From assembly GCF_012927405.1 (NCBI RefSeq), contig NZ_JABBGM010000012.1:44475-108474 (forward strand): 64,000 nt of DNA, given 5' to 3'. This DNA is from Novosphingobium olei. Its GTDB lineage: Bacteria; Pseudomonadota; Alphaproteobacteria; Sphingomonadales; Sphingomonadaceae. The notes below the pieces were generated by a model, which saw nothing but the letters and a program-made list of their open reading frames with translations, ran no database searches and had not been told where the DNA came from. Below are positions 16,649 through 26,269 of this stretch, piece by piece (within the stretch, counting starts at the first letter, position 1; each line of letters starts with the position of its first letter). The translations under genes were made by a program, and so were the position numbers.

Positions 16649-19600
16649 ATGCACGTCATCTTCCGCGAAACGCACGGGATGGAGGAAACCGCCGTCCCGC
16701 AGGATCTGGGGCAGACGCCTGCGGATCTCGTGGTGCTGTCGTTTTCCGACAGCGACCTTGGCGCGTTCGCAGGCGGCTGGCACCAGGCGAGACTGGCAAA
16801 CCCGGTGTTTCCGTCGCTGCGCCTCGCCAATCTGGCCGCGCTGATGCACCCCCTTTCCGTCGATACGTATATCGAACGCACACTGAGCGGGGCGCGGGCG
16901 ATCCTGATCCGGCTGATCGGTGGTACGCCCTATTGGAGCTATGGGCTGCAACAGGTGGCGTCGCTGGCGCGCTCGCGCGGGATCGCGCTGGCGGTGTTGT
17001 CCGGCGATGGGCGGCCGGATCACAGGCTGGACGAAGTCTCGACGGTTCCCCCCGCCGTGCTGCGCACGCTTGGCCAGCTTTGCGATTCCGGTGGAGCGGA
17101 TGCGGCGCGCGCGGCGCTGGGCGAGCTGGCACGCGTGGCCAAGCTGGTCACGGCCACCGAAACCCCGAACGCGGCGCTGCCCATGGCCGGCGGCTGGCAC
17201 CCGCTCCATGGCCTGTGCGATCCGCTGGCGCTGATCCCCGATGCAACGCGCCCGCTGGTGCTGATCGTGTTCTACAGGTCCTATCTTGCGGCACACGATC
17301 TCGACCCGTTCGAGGCGCTGCACCGAGCGTTCGAGGCGGCGGGCTTTGCCACGCTGTCGCTGTACGTCACGTCGCTGAAGGAGCCGCAATCGCGCGCGCA
17401 AGTCGATCGCTGGGTGCGGCGGCTGGCCCCCGCCGCGATCGTCAATGCGACCGCCTTTTCCGCGCGGGACGATCAGGGCGACAGCCCGCTGGATGGCGCT
17501 GGCGTGCCCGTGTTCCAATTGGCGCTGGCCACCGGAGCGCGTGAAGCGTGGGCGAATGCCGCGCGCGGGCTGTCGCCCGCCGATCTGGCGATGCACGTGG
17601 TCCTGCCGGAGATCGATGGCCGGGTGTTCGCTGGCGTGGCCAGCTTCAAGGAAGCCGATGTACCAGACCCCGCGCTGGAATTTGCCCAGAACCGGCACCG
17701 CGCCGACCCGGATCGCATCGCGGCCATCGCGGCGCGCGTGGCGGGCGCAATCGCGCTGGCAAGGAAGACGGCCGGCGAACGCGGTGTAGCGCTGGTCCTT
17801 TCGACGTATCCGGGCAAGGCGCACCAGATGGCGCACGCGGTGGGGCTGGATGCGCTCGCCTCGGCCGAGGCGATCCTCCATGATCTTGCCGATGCGGGCT
17901 ATGCGACGGGCGCCATTCCCGATCTGGCGACCGCGCTGGGGCAGGAAACCCTGCACTGGCCGCTGGCGGCGTATCGGGCGGCGTTGGCCGCACTTCCCGC
18001 GCCCTTGCGCGCCGCGCTGGCCGAGACCTGGGGCGATCCGGAAAGCGACCCCGCCGTGGTGAATGGCGCGTTCCGTTTTAGCGCCGTGACAACGGGCCAA
18101 GCACTGGTGGCGTTGCAACCCGAACGCGGCAATCTGGCCGACCGGGACGAGGCCTATCACGACACGACACGATGCCCTCGCCATGCTTACGTAGCGTTCT
18201 ATCTCTGGCTGCGCGGACTGGGGATCGATGCGCTGGTCCACGTCGGCGCGCACGGCACGCTGGAATGGCTGCCGGGCAAATCGGTGGCCCTGTCGGACGC
18301 CTGCTGGCCCGAAGCGCTGGTTGGCGCCCTGCCCGTGATCTACCCGTTCATCGTCAACGATCCGGGCGAAGCCGCGCAAGCCAAGCGCCGCATCGGCGCG
18401 GTCACGCTGGGCCATGTCCCGCCACCGCTGGCACCAACCCGGCATGGCGCCGGGCTGGAACGGATCGAGACGCTGCTCGACGAGTTCTCCAACGCCGACG
18501 GGCTTGATCCTGCCCGCCGCGATCGCCTGCAAAGTGCCATCCGCGCCGAGGCACAGGCGCTGGGGCTGGAGGCGGAACTGGGCCTCGACGCCGCGACCAC
18601 ACTGGGTGAGGCGATCACGCGCATCGACCGCTTCGTGTGCGACGTGAAGGAGAGCCAGTTTGGCGACGGCCTGCATGTGTACGGCCGAGGCGAACAGGGC
18701 GCGTCCGAGCGAGCGGGGCTTCTCGCGGCGCTGGCGGGACGGCGCGTGCCGGCCGGACCTTCGGGGTCCCCCTATCGCGGGCGCAGCGACGTGCTGCCCA
18801 CGGGGCGCAACCTTTACACCATCGATCCGCGCGCGGTGCCATCGCGCGCCGCCCATGCGCAGGGCGTGACGCTGGCCGAGGAACTGCTGCGCCGGCACTT
18901 GCAGGATCACGGCGACTACCCTCGCGGTCTGGTCGTAGACCTGTGGGGTTCAGCCACGATGCGTACGGCGGGCGAGGAATTCGCCATGGCCTTGCATCTG
19001 CTGGGCGCGAAGCCGCTGTGGGATCCGGCGTCCGAGCGCGTGACCGGGATCGAGATCCTGCCGCTTGCCCTGCTCGACCGACCACGCATCGACGTGACGC
19101 TGCGCGTGTCGGGGCTGTTTCGCGATGCCTTCCCTTCGTTGCCCATGCTGTTCGGGCAAGCGGTGCGCGCGCTGTGCGAACGCGACGAAGAGCCGGAATG
19201 GAACCCCTTTGCCAATACACAGGCAACCCCGCGCGTCTATGGCCCGCAGCCCGGTCGCTATGGTCTGGACATGGGGTCGGCGGCGGAAACCTATACCGAC
19301 GCGGCACGCCGCGCGGCAGGTGAAGCCTGGCTGGCGGCGTCGGGCCATGCACTCGACACCGCCGATGCGCAGGCGGACAGCCGGGGTCTGCGCGAACGGG
19401 TGGCCGGGGCCGATGCCTTCGTCCATTTGCAGGACCTTGCCGAAACAGACCTGTTGCTGGCGGCAGACTATGCCGCGCACGAGGCGGGCTTTGCCGCTGC
19501 GCAGGCCGTCACCGGCGGCAAAGCGGCGCTCTATCACCTCGACAGCCGCAACCCCGAACGCCCGGTCACGCGCGCGCTGGCCGAGGAAATCGCGCGCGTG

Positions 19601-19930
19601 GTGCGCGCCCGCGCCGCCCATCCGGGATGGATCACCGGGATGATGCGCCACGGCTTTCGCGGCGGGGCGGAGCTGGCCGCAGCGCTGGATCATCTGGGTG
19701 CATATGCGCATCTTTCCGGCAGCGTGCCGCCGCAACTGTTCGACCTCTATCACGAGGCCACGCTGGGGCAGAGCGAGGTGCGCGCCTTTCTGGAACAGGA
19801 AAACCCCCAGGCGCTGGCAGCCATGGAAGCGCGCTTTGCCGCACTCCATGCCGCCGGACTTTGGCCTACACGGCGAAATTCGATCCTCGCCACCCTGCGC
19901 CTGTCGTCCGCGCCGGAATCCGAGGCATGA
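16649..19930 (+). CDS. cobN: Cobaltochelatase large subunit CobN
   Basis: 1093 residues. CobN/magnesium-chelatase H family; binds hydrogenobyrinic acid a,c-diamide and inserts cobalt with ATP-driven subunits CobS and CobT. Family blocks seen include HVGAHGTLEWLPGKSVALSD, YPFIVNDPGEAAQAKRR, and near the C-terminus GSATMRTAGEEFAMALHLLG and RHGFRGGAELAAALDHL. It is shorter than the Pseudomonas type (about 1270) but both ends look complete. Ten bases separate it from cobW and it overlaps cobG by four. The CobS/CobT chelatase partners are not in this window. Confidence 0.95.
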   Translation: MHVIFRETHGMEETAVPQDLGQTPADLVVLSFSDSDLGAFAGGWHQARLANPVFPSLRLANLAALMHPLSVDTYIERTLSGARAILIRLIGGTPYWSYGLQQVASLARSRGIALAVLSGDGRPDHRLDEVSTVPPAVLRTLGQLCDSGGADAARAALGELARVAKLVTATETPNAALPMAGGWHPLHGLCDPLALIPDATRPLVLIVFYRSYLAAHDLDPFEALHRAFEAAGFATLSLYVTSLKEPQSRAQVDRWVRRLAPAAIVNATAFSARDDQGDSPLDGAGVPVFQLALATGAREAWANAARGLSPADLAMHVVLPEIDGRVFAGVASFKEADVPDPALEFAQNRHRADPDRIAAIAARVAGAIALARKTAGERGVALVLSTYPGKAHQMAHAVGLDALASAEAILHDLADAGYATGAIPDLATALGQETLHWPLAAYRAALAALPAPLRAALAETWGDPESDPAVVNGAFRFSAVTTGQALVALQPERGNLADRDEAYHDTTRCPRHAYVAFYLWLRGLGIDALVHVGAHGTLEWLPGKSVALSDACWPEALVGALPVIYPFIVNDPGEAAQAKRRIGAVTLGHVPPPLAPTRHGAGLERIETLLDEFSNADGLDPARRDRLQSAIRAEAQALGLEAELGLDAATTLGEAITRIDRFVCDVKESQFGDGLHVYGRGEQGASERAGLLAALAGRRVPAGPSGSPYRGRSDVLPTGRNLYTIDPRAVPSRAAHAQGVTLAEELLRRHLQDHGDYPRGLVVDLWGSATMRTAGEEFAMALHLLGAKPLWDPASERVTGIEILPLALLDRPRIDVTLRVSGLFRDAFPSLPMLFGQAVRALCERDEEPEWNPFANTQATPRVYGPQPGRYGLDMGSAAETYTDAARRAAGEAWLAASGHALDTADAQADSRGLRERVAGADAFVHLQDLAETDLLLAADYAAHEAGFAAAQAVTGGKAALYHLDSRNPERPVTRALAEEIARVVRARAAHPGWITGMMRHGFRGGAELAAALDHLGAYAHLSGSVPPQLFDLYHEATLGQSEVRAFLEQENPQALAAMEARFAALHAAGLWPTRRNSILATLRLSSAPESEA

Positions 19931-21057
19931 GCGGCTTTGCGATCAAGGGCTGGTGCCCCGATGCGTGGCGTCCGATGGAAACGGGCGACGGCCTGCTGGT
20001 GCGGATCAAACCACGCCTTGCGCGCCTGCCCCGTGAGCAGGCACGGGCCCTGTGCGCGCTGGCCGACCGCTTCGGCAACGGCATCATCGACGTCACGCGT
20101 CGCGCCAATCTCCAGATCCGCGGTGTCAACGAAACCGGCTGGCGCGATCTGGTGCGTGAACTGGTCGAGCTGGGGTTGGTGGATGCCGATCGCCGCATCG
20201 AAACCCTGAGAAACCTGCTGGTGGCGCCCGATTGGGCGCAGGGCGACGACAGCCACCGTATCGCCTGCGAGCTGCTGGCGCGGCTGGGCCAGTTGCCGGA
20301 CCTTCCCGGCAAAGTCGGTTTCGTGGTCGACGCCGGTGCCGCGCCCGTCCTGCTGGACGAACCGGGCGACTTCCGCGTCGAACGCGGTGCGACCGGCGGC
20401 TTGATCCTGCGCGCCGCCGGGCGGTCCACGGGCGTTGAGCTCGCCGCAGGCAACGAAGCAGGAATGCTGGTCGCGCTCGCACACTGGTTCCATGACAGCG
20501 GCGGTGCGCTGGCAGGCCGCATGGCTCGCCACGATGCGCCCTTGCCGGATTGGGCGACAGGAGCGGTGCCGCCTGCACCGCCCGTTGCTCCGATGGCACC
20601 GGGCAGCACGCCGCAAGGCACAGCGCATGGCGCGCCGTTCGGGCAAGCGGAAGCGGCCGTGCTGGCCCGCGCCCTTGCCGATCCTGCTATCAAGGGCCTG
20701 CGGATCACGCCATGGCGCGTGTTGCTTTTCGAAGGGGCGCAGAGCGGTGCCATCCCCGGCCTGATCGCCAGTGCCACCGACCCACTGTTGCGCGCCTATG
20801 CCTGCCCCGGCGCCCCGTTTTGCCCGCAAGCGAGCGTGGCCACGCGCGATCTGGCGCGGCAGCTGGCCCCCGCCATTTCGGGCAACCTGCACGTTTCCGG
20901 CTGCGCCAAGGGCTGTGCCTGCCCGCACGCCGCCGCCGTCGTCCTGACCGGCCGCGATGGCCGGTTCGACCTTGCACACAACGGCCGCGCCGGATCGCCC
21001 GCCGACCTGACCGATCTCAGCCCCGCAGCGGTCCTCGCGCATTTTGGAGTCGCCTGA
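19927..21057 (+). CDS. cobG: Precorrin-3B synthase CobG
   Basis: 376 residues from the ATG overlapping the cobN stop. An O2-dependent monooxygenase that makes precorrin-3B, marking the aerobic pathway. It belongs to the sulfite/nitrite reductase ferredoxin-like fold; [4Fe-4S] ligands are Cys293 and Cys299 (ACPGAPFC) with Cys326 and Cys330 (SGCAKGC). An N-terminal half-domain (RRANLQIRGV) is also typical. The linker at residues 205-235 is Pro/Ala-rich. Confidence 0.93.
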   Translation: MSGFAIKGWCPDAWRPMETGDGLLVRIKPRLARLPREQARALCALADRFGNGIIDVTRRANLQIRGVNETGWRDLVRELVELGLVDADRRIETLRNLLVAPDWAQGDDSHRIACELLARLGQLPDLPGKVGFVVDAGAAPVLLDEPGDFRVERGATGGLILRAAGRSTGVELAAGNEAGMLVALAHWFHDSGGALAGRMARHDAPLPDWATGAVPPAPPVAPMAPGSTPQGTAHGAPFGQAEAAVLARALADPAIKGLRITPWRVLLFEGAQSGAIPGLIASATDPLLRAYACPGAPFCPQASVATRDLARQLAPAISGNLHVSGCAKGCACPHAAAVVLTGRDGRFDLAHNGRAGSPADLTDLSPAAVLAHFGVA

Positions 21058-21686
21058 TGCCCCATGCCTATGAAACCTGTGGCGCGGCGATCTATCGCCA
21101 GTCCTTCGCCACGATCCGCGCCGAGGCTGATCTGGCGCGCTTTTCCGCCGAGGAAGAACCGGTGGCCGTGCGCATGATCCATGCCGCCGGGATTGTGGAC
21201 CTCGCCCGGCATATCCGTTTGACGCCCTGCTTTGCCGATGCGGCCCGCGGCGCGCTGGCGGCAGGCGCACCCATCCTGTGCGATGCGCGGATGGTCTCCG
21301 AAGGGATCACCCGCCCGCGCCTGCCCGCCGACAACGCAGTGCTGTGCACCCTGCACGATCCGCAAGTGCCCGATCTGGCGCGCGCCATGGCCAACACCCG
21401 ATCGGCCGCCGCGCTGGAACTGTGGCGGCCCCATCTGGCGGGCGCCGTTGTCGCCATCGGCAATGCCCCCACCGCCCTGTTCCACCTGCTGAACATGCTG
21501 GAGGATCCGGACTGCCCGCGCCCGGCCGCGATCATCGGCTGTCCTGTCGGCTTCGTGGGCGCGGTGGAATCCAAGGCCGCGTTGTGGGACGCGCAGCCCG
21601 TGCCCTGCTGCATCGTGGAGGGGCGCCTCGGCGGCAGCGCCATCGCCGTGGCGGCAGTCAACGCCCTTGCGAGCCGCGCGGAATGA
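21057..21686 (+). CDS. cobH: Precorrin-8X methylmutase CobH
   Basis: 209 residues; the ATG shares one base with the cobG stop. Moves the C-11 methyl to C-12 to give hydrogenobyrinic acid. The catalytic His lies in RMIHAAGIVD (about residue 43), with ILCDARMVSEGI and IIGCPVGFVGAVESK as further conserved blocks. Length is normal for the family. Confidence 0.95.
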   Translation: MPHAYETCGAAIYRQSFATIRAEADLARFSAEEEPVAVRMIHAAGIVDLARHIRLTPCFADAARGALAAGAPILCDARMVSEGITRPRLPADNAVLCTLHDPQVPDLARAMANTRSAAALELWRPHLAGAVVAIGNAPTALFHLLNMLEDPDCPRPAAIIGCPVGFVGAVESKAALWDAQPVPCCIVEGRLGGSAIAVAAVNALASRAE

Positions 21687-22420
21687 GCACCGCCCTCACC
21701 GCAGGCACGATCCACGGCGTCGGCCTTGGCCCCGGCGCGCCCGACCTGCTGAGCGTGCGCGCCGACCGATTGGTGCGCGGCACCCGTCACATCGCCTATT
21801 TCCGCAAGGCAGGGCGCCCCGGACAGGCACGGCGCATTGCCGAGGGCATGTTGCGCGAAGACGCCGTCGAGATTGCGATGGAATACCCGGTGACGACCGA
21901 GATTCCAGTCTCCGACCCACGCTACAACGCCTGTCTTTCGGCATTCTATGCCGAGTGCACCGAGCGGCTGAACGCGCTGGCCCGCGCGGGCGAGGATGTG
22001 GTGGTGCTGTGTGAAGGCGATCCGTTCTTCTACGGCTCGTTCATGCATCTCCATTCGCGGCTTGCCGGCCTGACGCCGGTCGAGGTCGTGCCCGGAATCA
22101 CCGGCATGGCAGGCGCGTGGAACGCCACGGGACTGCCGATCACCTGGGGGGACGACGTGCTGACTGTGGCCATGGCCACCCTGCCCGAAGAGGAACTGAC
22201 CCGGCGCATCCGCGATACCGATGCGCTGGTGGTAATGAAGATCGGCCGCAACCTGCCCAAGCTGCGTCGCGCGGTCAAAGCCGCCGGACGTGAGCAAGCA
22301 GCATGGCTGGTCGAATACGCCGCCATGCCTGCGCAACGCGTCACGCCGCTGGCAGAAGCGACCGACGTGACCCCCTATTTCTCGATCCTGCTGATCCATG
22401 GCCAGGGGCGCAGACCGTGA
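21683..22420 (+). CDS. cobI: Precorrin-2 C20-methyltransferase CobI
   Basis: 245 residues, overlapping cobH by four bases. SAM-dependent uroporphyrin-III C-methyltransferase fold: GVGLGPGAPDLLSVRA at the N-terminus, VVLCEGDPFFYGSFMHL, and VVPGITGMAGAWNATGLPI around residue 135. Produces precorrin-3A, the substrate of CobG encoded two genes upstream. Confidence 0.95.
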   Translation: MSTALTAGTIHGVGLGPGAPDLLSVRADRLVRGTRHIAYFRKAGRPGQARRIAEGMLREDAVEIAMEYPVTTEIPVSDPRYNACLSAFYAECTERLNALARAGEDVVVLCEGDPFFYGSFMHLHSRLAGLTPVEVVPGITGMAGAWNATGLPITWGDDVLTVAMATLPEEELTRRIRDTDALVVMKIGRNLPKLRRAVKAAGREQAAWLVEYAAMPAQRVTPLAEATDVTPYFSILLIHGQGRRP

Positions 22421-23193
22421 GAGTGCCGATGCCAACCGGCTGGCTGGCCGTCGCCGGACTGGGGCCGGGCGATGAGGCACTTGTCACGCCCGAAGTGCGT
22501 GCTGCGCTGGCCGAAGCGACCGACGTGATCGGCTATATCCCCTATGTCGCGCGGATTGCCCCGCGCGAAGGGCTGGTGCTGCATTCTTCCGACAATCGCG
22601 TGGAGCTGGATCGGGCGAAACTTGCCCTGAACCTTGCTGCGCAGGGTCGCAAAGTGGTGGTCGTCTCGTCGGGCGATCCCGGCGTCTTTGCCATGGCCGC
22701 TGCCGTGTTCGAAGCCTTGGAAGCGGGCGCGGGCGCATGGCAGGACATCGACATCCGCGTTCTGCCGGGCATCACCGCAATGCTGGCGGCCAGCGCCCGC
22801 GCCGGCGCGCCGCTCGGCCATGATTTCTGCGCGATCAACCTGTCGGACAACCTGAAGCCATGGTCGCTGATCGAAAAGCGCCTGCGGCTGGCGGCCGAAG
22901 CCGATTTTGCCATGGCGTTCTACAACCCGCGCTCCAAATCGCGACCCCAAGGCTTCGCCCGCGCACTGGCGGTCTTGCAGGAAGCCTGCGGCGATGACCG
23001 CCCGGTGCTGTTCGCGCGCGCGGTGTCCACGGCGGACGAAGTGCTGCGCATCATGCCGCTCGACAAGGCCCAGCCCGACATGGCCGACATGCGCACGATG
23101 GTGATCGTAGGGTCCAGCCAGACGCGGATCATCGAACGCCCCGCTGGCCCCGTGCTCTATACCCCGCGTTCCGTGCCGGAAATGGTGGCGTGA
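22417..23193 (+). CDS. cobJ: Precorrin-3B C17-methyltransferase CobJ
   Basis: About 258 residues from the GTG that overlaps the cobI stop (GTGA); GTG 22423 and ATG 22429 are alternatives and the protein core starts just after (GWLAVAGLGPGDEALVTPEV). Carries out C-17 methylation with ring contraction. Family marks: VVSSGDPGVFAMAAAVFEAL, RVLPGITAMLAASARAGAPLGHDFCAINLSD and MAFYNPRSKSRP. Its last 37 bases overlap the end of cobK on the other strand. Confidence 0.93.
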   Translation: MRVPMPTGWLAVAGLGPGDEALVTPEVRAALAEATDVIGYIPYVARIAPREGLVLHSSDNRVELDRAKLALNLAAQGRKVVVVSSGDPGVFAMAAAVFEALEAGAGAWQDIDIRVLPGITAMLAASARAGAPLGHDFCAINLSDNLKPWSLIEKRLRLAAEADFAMAFYNPRSKSRPQGFARALAVLQEACGDDRPVLFARAVSTADEVLRIMPLDKAQPDMADMRTMVIVGSSQTRIIERPAGPVLYTPRSVPEMVA

Positions 23194-23918
23194 CCCAGCC
23201 AGGCGAGCACATCTTCCGGCCGATGCACTTCGAGCCGTTCGGGCACGGCCGGACGGTCGATCATCAGCACGGGCAAACCCAGTTCGCGCGCGGCGATCAG
23301 CTTTGCCTCCGCGCCCGTGCCACCAGCGTTCTTGCTGACGACCAGATCGATGCCGTGATCCTGCAACAGCGCACGGTCCCCGGCGACGGTGAACGGCCCG
23401 CGATCGACCACGAGGCCATGATCGTGCAGCCGCGGCGGCTCGTCGGGCGCATCGACGAAGCGCAGCAGGTAATGGTGCTGCGGCTGCGCGGCGAAGGCTT
23501 CCACATGCATCCGTCCCAGCGCCAGCAAGACGCGGCGGGCCGGACCCGCCAGCGCGGCGACGGCGGCAGCGATGTCGGCCACGTGGTGCCACCTATCGCC
23601 GCCCACCGGCTGCCAGGCGGGCCGGGTCAGCGCGATGTGCGGCACGCCCGCCTCTCGTGCGGCGGCCACGGCGTTGGCACTCATCGTCGCGGCGAAAGGA
23701 TGGGTGGCGTCCACCAGGTGCGTGACACCCGTTTCGCGCAGATGATCCGCCAAACCTGCCGCGCCGCCGAAGGCGCCGATGCGCACCGGCACCGGCTGGG
23801 GGCGCGGGCTTTCAGTGCGTCCGGCATAGCTCAGCGTCGCTGCGATGCCGCACTCGGCGAGCAGGCGCGCCAGCGCGCTGGCTTCGGTGGTGCCGCCCAG
23901 CACAAGGACGTTTGGCAT
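23157..23918 (-). CDS. cobK: Precorrin-6A reductase CobK, on the opposite strand
   Basis: 253 residues. NADPH-dependent reduction of precorrin-6A to 6B. Visible marks: LVLGGTTEASALARLLAE, THLVDATHPFAATMSANAV, RVLLALGRMHVEAF and VVSKNAGGTGAEAKLIAARELGLPVLMI. It is the only minus-strand gene in the cluster. Its ATG (23918-23916) shares the CATG with the cobL ATG on the plus strand, so the two genes start on top of each other, and its 3' end overlaps cobJ by 37 bases. Its promoter must therefore lie inside cobL. Confidence 0.94.
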   Translation of the reverse strand: MPNVLVLGGTTEASALARLLAECGIAATLSYAGRTESPRPQPVPVRIGAFGGAAGLADHLRETGVTHLVDATHPFAATMSANAVAAAREAGVPHIALTRPAWQPVGGDRWHHVADIAAAVAALAGPARRVLLALGRMHVEAFAAQPQHHYLLRFVDAPDEPPRLHDHGLVVDRGPFTVAGDRALLQDHGIDLVVSKNAGGTGAEAKLIAARELGLPVLMIDRPAVPERLEVHRPEDVLAWLGHATISGTERGV

Positions 23919-25125
23919 GGCTGATCGGGATCCCGCTGGCTGGTTGACGATCATCGGCGTCGGCGAAGATGGTTTCGATGGCCTGTCCGCCGCCAGCCGC
24001 GCGGCGCTGGCCGGGGCCGAACTGGTGATGGGGCCGCCGCGCCACCTGTCGTTGCTGCACGCGCTTACCTGCCCGGCCATCGCATGGCCAGTGCCTTTCA
24101 CAGATGGCGTGACGCGCCTGCTGGAGCATCGCGGGCGCCGCGTGGTCATGCTGGCGTCGGGCGATCCCTTCTGGTTTGGGGCCGGAAGCAGCGTGACCCG
24201 CCATCTCGGCCGCGATGAATGGACCGCGCACCCGGCGCCGTCGACGTTCTCGCTGGCCGCAAGCCAGTTGGGATGGGCCGTGCAGGATACCGTCTGCCTC
24301 GGCCTGCACGCCACGCCGCTGCAACGCCTGCGCCAGCATCTGGCACCGGGTCGGCAGATCATCGCCCTGCTGCGTGATGGCCATGCGGTGCATGAACTGG
24401 CGGCCTATTGTGTCAGCCTGGGCTTCGGGGCTTCCACGCTCCACGTCATGGAGGCGCTGGGCGGTCCTCGGGCACGGCTGCGCAGCGTGGTGGTCGACCA
24501 GATGGCGCTCGGCGAGATTGCCCATCCTGTCGCCGTCGGCATCGCCACGGCAGGTGAAGGTCAGGCGGTGTCCACGGCCTCTGGCCTGCCCGACGATCTG
24601 TTCGCGTCCGATGGCCAGATCACCAAGCGGCCGGTGCGTGCGCTGACGTTGTCGGCGCTGGCGCCGCGCGCGGGCGAAACGCTGTGGGACATCGGCGCCG
24701 GGTCCGGCTCGATCGGGATCGAATGGCTGCTGTCGCACCCCGCCAACCATGCCATCGCGCTTGAAGCCGATCCGGGGCGGGCTGCCCGCGCGCGGGCCAA
24801 TGCCGCCGCGCTGGGCGTGGACCGCCTGTGCGTGATCGAAGGCCGCGCCCCGACCGATCTACCCGATGGCCGGGCACCTGATGCGGTGTTCATCGGCGGC
24901 GGGCTGTCCCACACTCTGCTGGACGCCCTGTGGCATCGCCTGCCCGCAGGAACCCGGCTGGTCGCCAACGCGGTCACGCTGGAATCCGAAGCCGTGCTGG
25001 CCCACTGGCATTGCGCGAAAGGCGGCGCGTTGCTGCGCATCGAACTCGCCGACGCCGCCCCCATCGGCAACCGCCACGGCTGGAAGGCCCGCTATCCGGT
25101 GGTGCAGTGGAGTGTGACGCTGTGA
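23917..25125 (+). CDS. cobL: Precorrin-6Y C5,15-methyltransferase (decarboxylating) CobL
   Basis: 402 residues, a fusion of the CbiE-like N-terminal methyltransferase (IIGVGEDGFDGLSAASR; VVMLASGDPFWFGAGSSV) and the CbiT-like C-terminal methyltransferase/decarboxylase (LWDIGAGSGSIGIEWLL, AIALEADPGRAARARANAA). Makes precorrin-8X. Downstream it couples to cobE by a one-base overlap; upstream it abuts cobK head to head, so plus-strand transcription must pass through antisense cobK or start locally. Confidence 0.95.
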   Translation: MADRDPAGWLTIIGVGEDGFDGLSAASRAALAGAELVMGPPRHLSLLHALTCPAIAWPVPFTDGVTRLLEHRGRRVVMLASGDPFWFGAGSSVTRHLGRDEWTAHPAPSTFSLAASQLGWAVQDTVCLGLHATPLQRLRQHLAPGRQIIALLRDGHAVHELAAYCVSLGFGASTLHVMEALGGPRARLRSVVVDQMALGEIAHPVAVGIATAGEGQAVSTASGLPDDLFASDGQITKRPVRALTLSALAPRAGETLWDIGAGSGSIGIEWLLSHPANHAIALEADPGRAARARANAAALGVDRLCVIEGRAPTDLPDGRAPDAVFIGGGLSHTLLDALWHRLPAGTRLVANAVTLESEAVLAHWHCAKGGALLRIELADAAPIGNRHGWKARYPVVQWSVTL

Positions 25126-25484
25126 TGGTCGCCGGCTTCGGTTTCCGTTCCGGTGCGACGCTGGAATCGCTGCGTGCCGCGCTGGCGCTTGCGCAGCAGG
25201 GGCTGCCTCCGGTCACCCACCTTGCCACCGCGCAGACCAAGGCAACGACCTTGGCCCCGCTGGCGCGCGTGCTGGGTCTGCCGCTGGCCGAAGTCGCCGC
25301 CGATGCGCTGGCCGCAACGCCGACACACACCCACTCCGCCGCCAGCCGCGAGACGCACCACACCGGCAGCGTGGCGGAAGCCGCCGCGCTCGCGGCGGCA
25401 GGGCCGGACGCGCGATTGCTGCGCCCCCGCCAGATTTCCCCCGATCGCATGGCGACTTGCGCCATTGCCCAAGGAACCCCTTGA
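25125..25484 (+). CDS. cobE: CobE / CbiG C-terminal family protein
   Basis: 119 residues from the ATG sharing a base with the cobL stop. The family pattern is clear: MVAGFGFRSGATLESLRAAL, THLATAQTKATTLAPLARVLGLPL, and THTHSAASRETHHTGSVAEAAALAAAG. CobE is required in the aerobic pathway but its reaction is not settled. Two His-rich spots (THTHS, ETHHTGS) could bind a metal or corrinoid; that is a guess. Confidence 0.88.
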   Translation: MVAGFGFRSGATLESLRAALALAQQGLPPVTHLATAQTKATTLAPLARVLGLPLAEVAADALAATPTHTHSAASRETHHTGSVAEAAALAAAGPDARLLRPRQISPDRMATCAIAQGTP

Positions 25485-26269
25485 TGACCGTCCATTTTAT
25501 CGGCGCCGGCCCCGGCGCGCCCGATTTGCTGACCCTGCGCGGGCGCGACCTGATCGCAGCAAGCCCCGTCTGCCTTTATGCCGGATCGCTGATCCCGGCT
25601 GCGGTGCTGGCCCATTGCCCGCCCGGCGCGCGCATCGTGAACACCGCGCCCATGGCCCTGGACGACATCGTGGCCGAGATCGCCGCTGCCCATGCCACCG
25701 GGCAAGACGTCGCGCGGCTGCATTCAGGCGACCTGTCGGTCTGGTCGGCGATGGGCGAACAGTTGCGCCGACTGCGCGCGCTGGACATTCCCTGCACCGT
25801 CACGCCCGGCGTCCCCGCCTTCGCCGCCGCCGCCGCCGCGCTCGAAGCGGAACTGACGCTGCCCGAACTCGGCCAGTCGCTGGTCCTCACGCGCACGCCC
25901 GGCCGCGCCAGTACGATGCCCCCGCGCGAAAGCCTCGCCAACTTCGCGGTGACCGGCGCGACGCTCGCCATCCACCTGTCGATCCACAATCTGGCCACCG
26001 TGGTTGCCGATCTTGCCCCCGCCTATGGTGAGGATTGCCCGGTCGCCGTGGTGTGGCGCGCCAGCTGGCCCGACCAGCGCGTGGTCCGCGCCACGCTGGG
26101 CACGGTGGAACAGGCCGTGGCCGGCAGCATGGAGCGCACCGCGCTGATCCTCGTCGGTCGCGTGCTGGCGGCCGAAGGGTTTGCCGAAAGCAGCCTTTAT
26201 GCCGCCGACTACGACCGGCGCTTCCGCCCGCAGGATGCCACCTCGCGCTTCATCGGCGTCACCGAATGA
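25484..26269 (+). CDS. cobM: Precorrin-4 C11-methyltransferase CobM
   Basis: 261 residues, one-base overlap with cobE. SAM-dependent family member: VHFIGAGPGAPDLLTLRGRDLI, CLYAGSLIPAAVL, LHSGDLSVWSAMGEQL, and RTPGRASTMPPRESL. Converts precorrin-4 to precorrin-5. Confidence 0.95.
   Translation: MTVHFIGAGPGAPDLLTLRGRDLIAASPVCLYAGSLIPAAVLAHCPPGARIVNTAPMALDDIVAEIAAAHATGQDVARLHSGDLSVWSAMGEQLRRLRALDIPCTVTPGVPAFAAAAAALEAELTLPELGQSLVLTRTPGRASTMPPRESLANFAVTGATLAIHLSIHNLATVVADLAPAYGEDCPVAVVWRASWPDQRVVRATLGTVEQAVAGSMERTALILVGRVLAAEGFAESSLYAADYDRRFRPQDATSRFIGVTE

Noticed and set aside
15368..18910. 1180-codon minus-strand open frame
   Set aside because: It is antisense to cobW and cobN, which have clear family motifs; its translation is His/Arg/Gln-rich with no domain signature. 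GC-rich codon use creates such frames.
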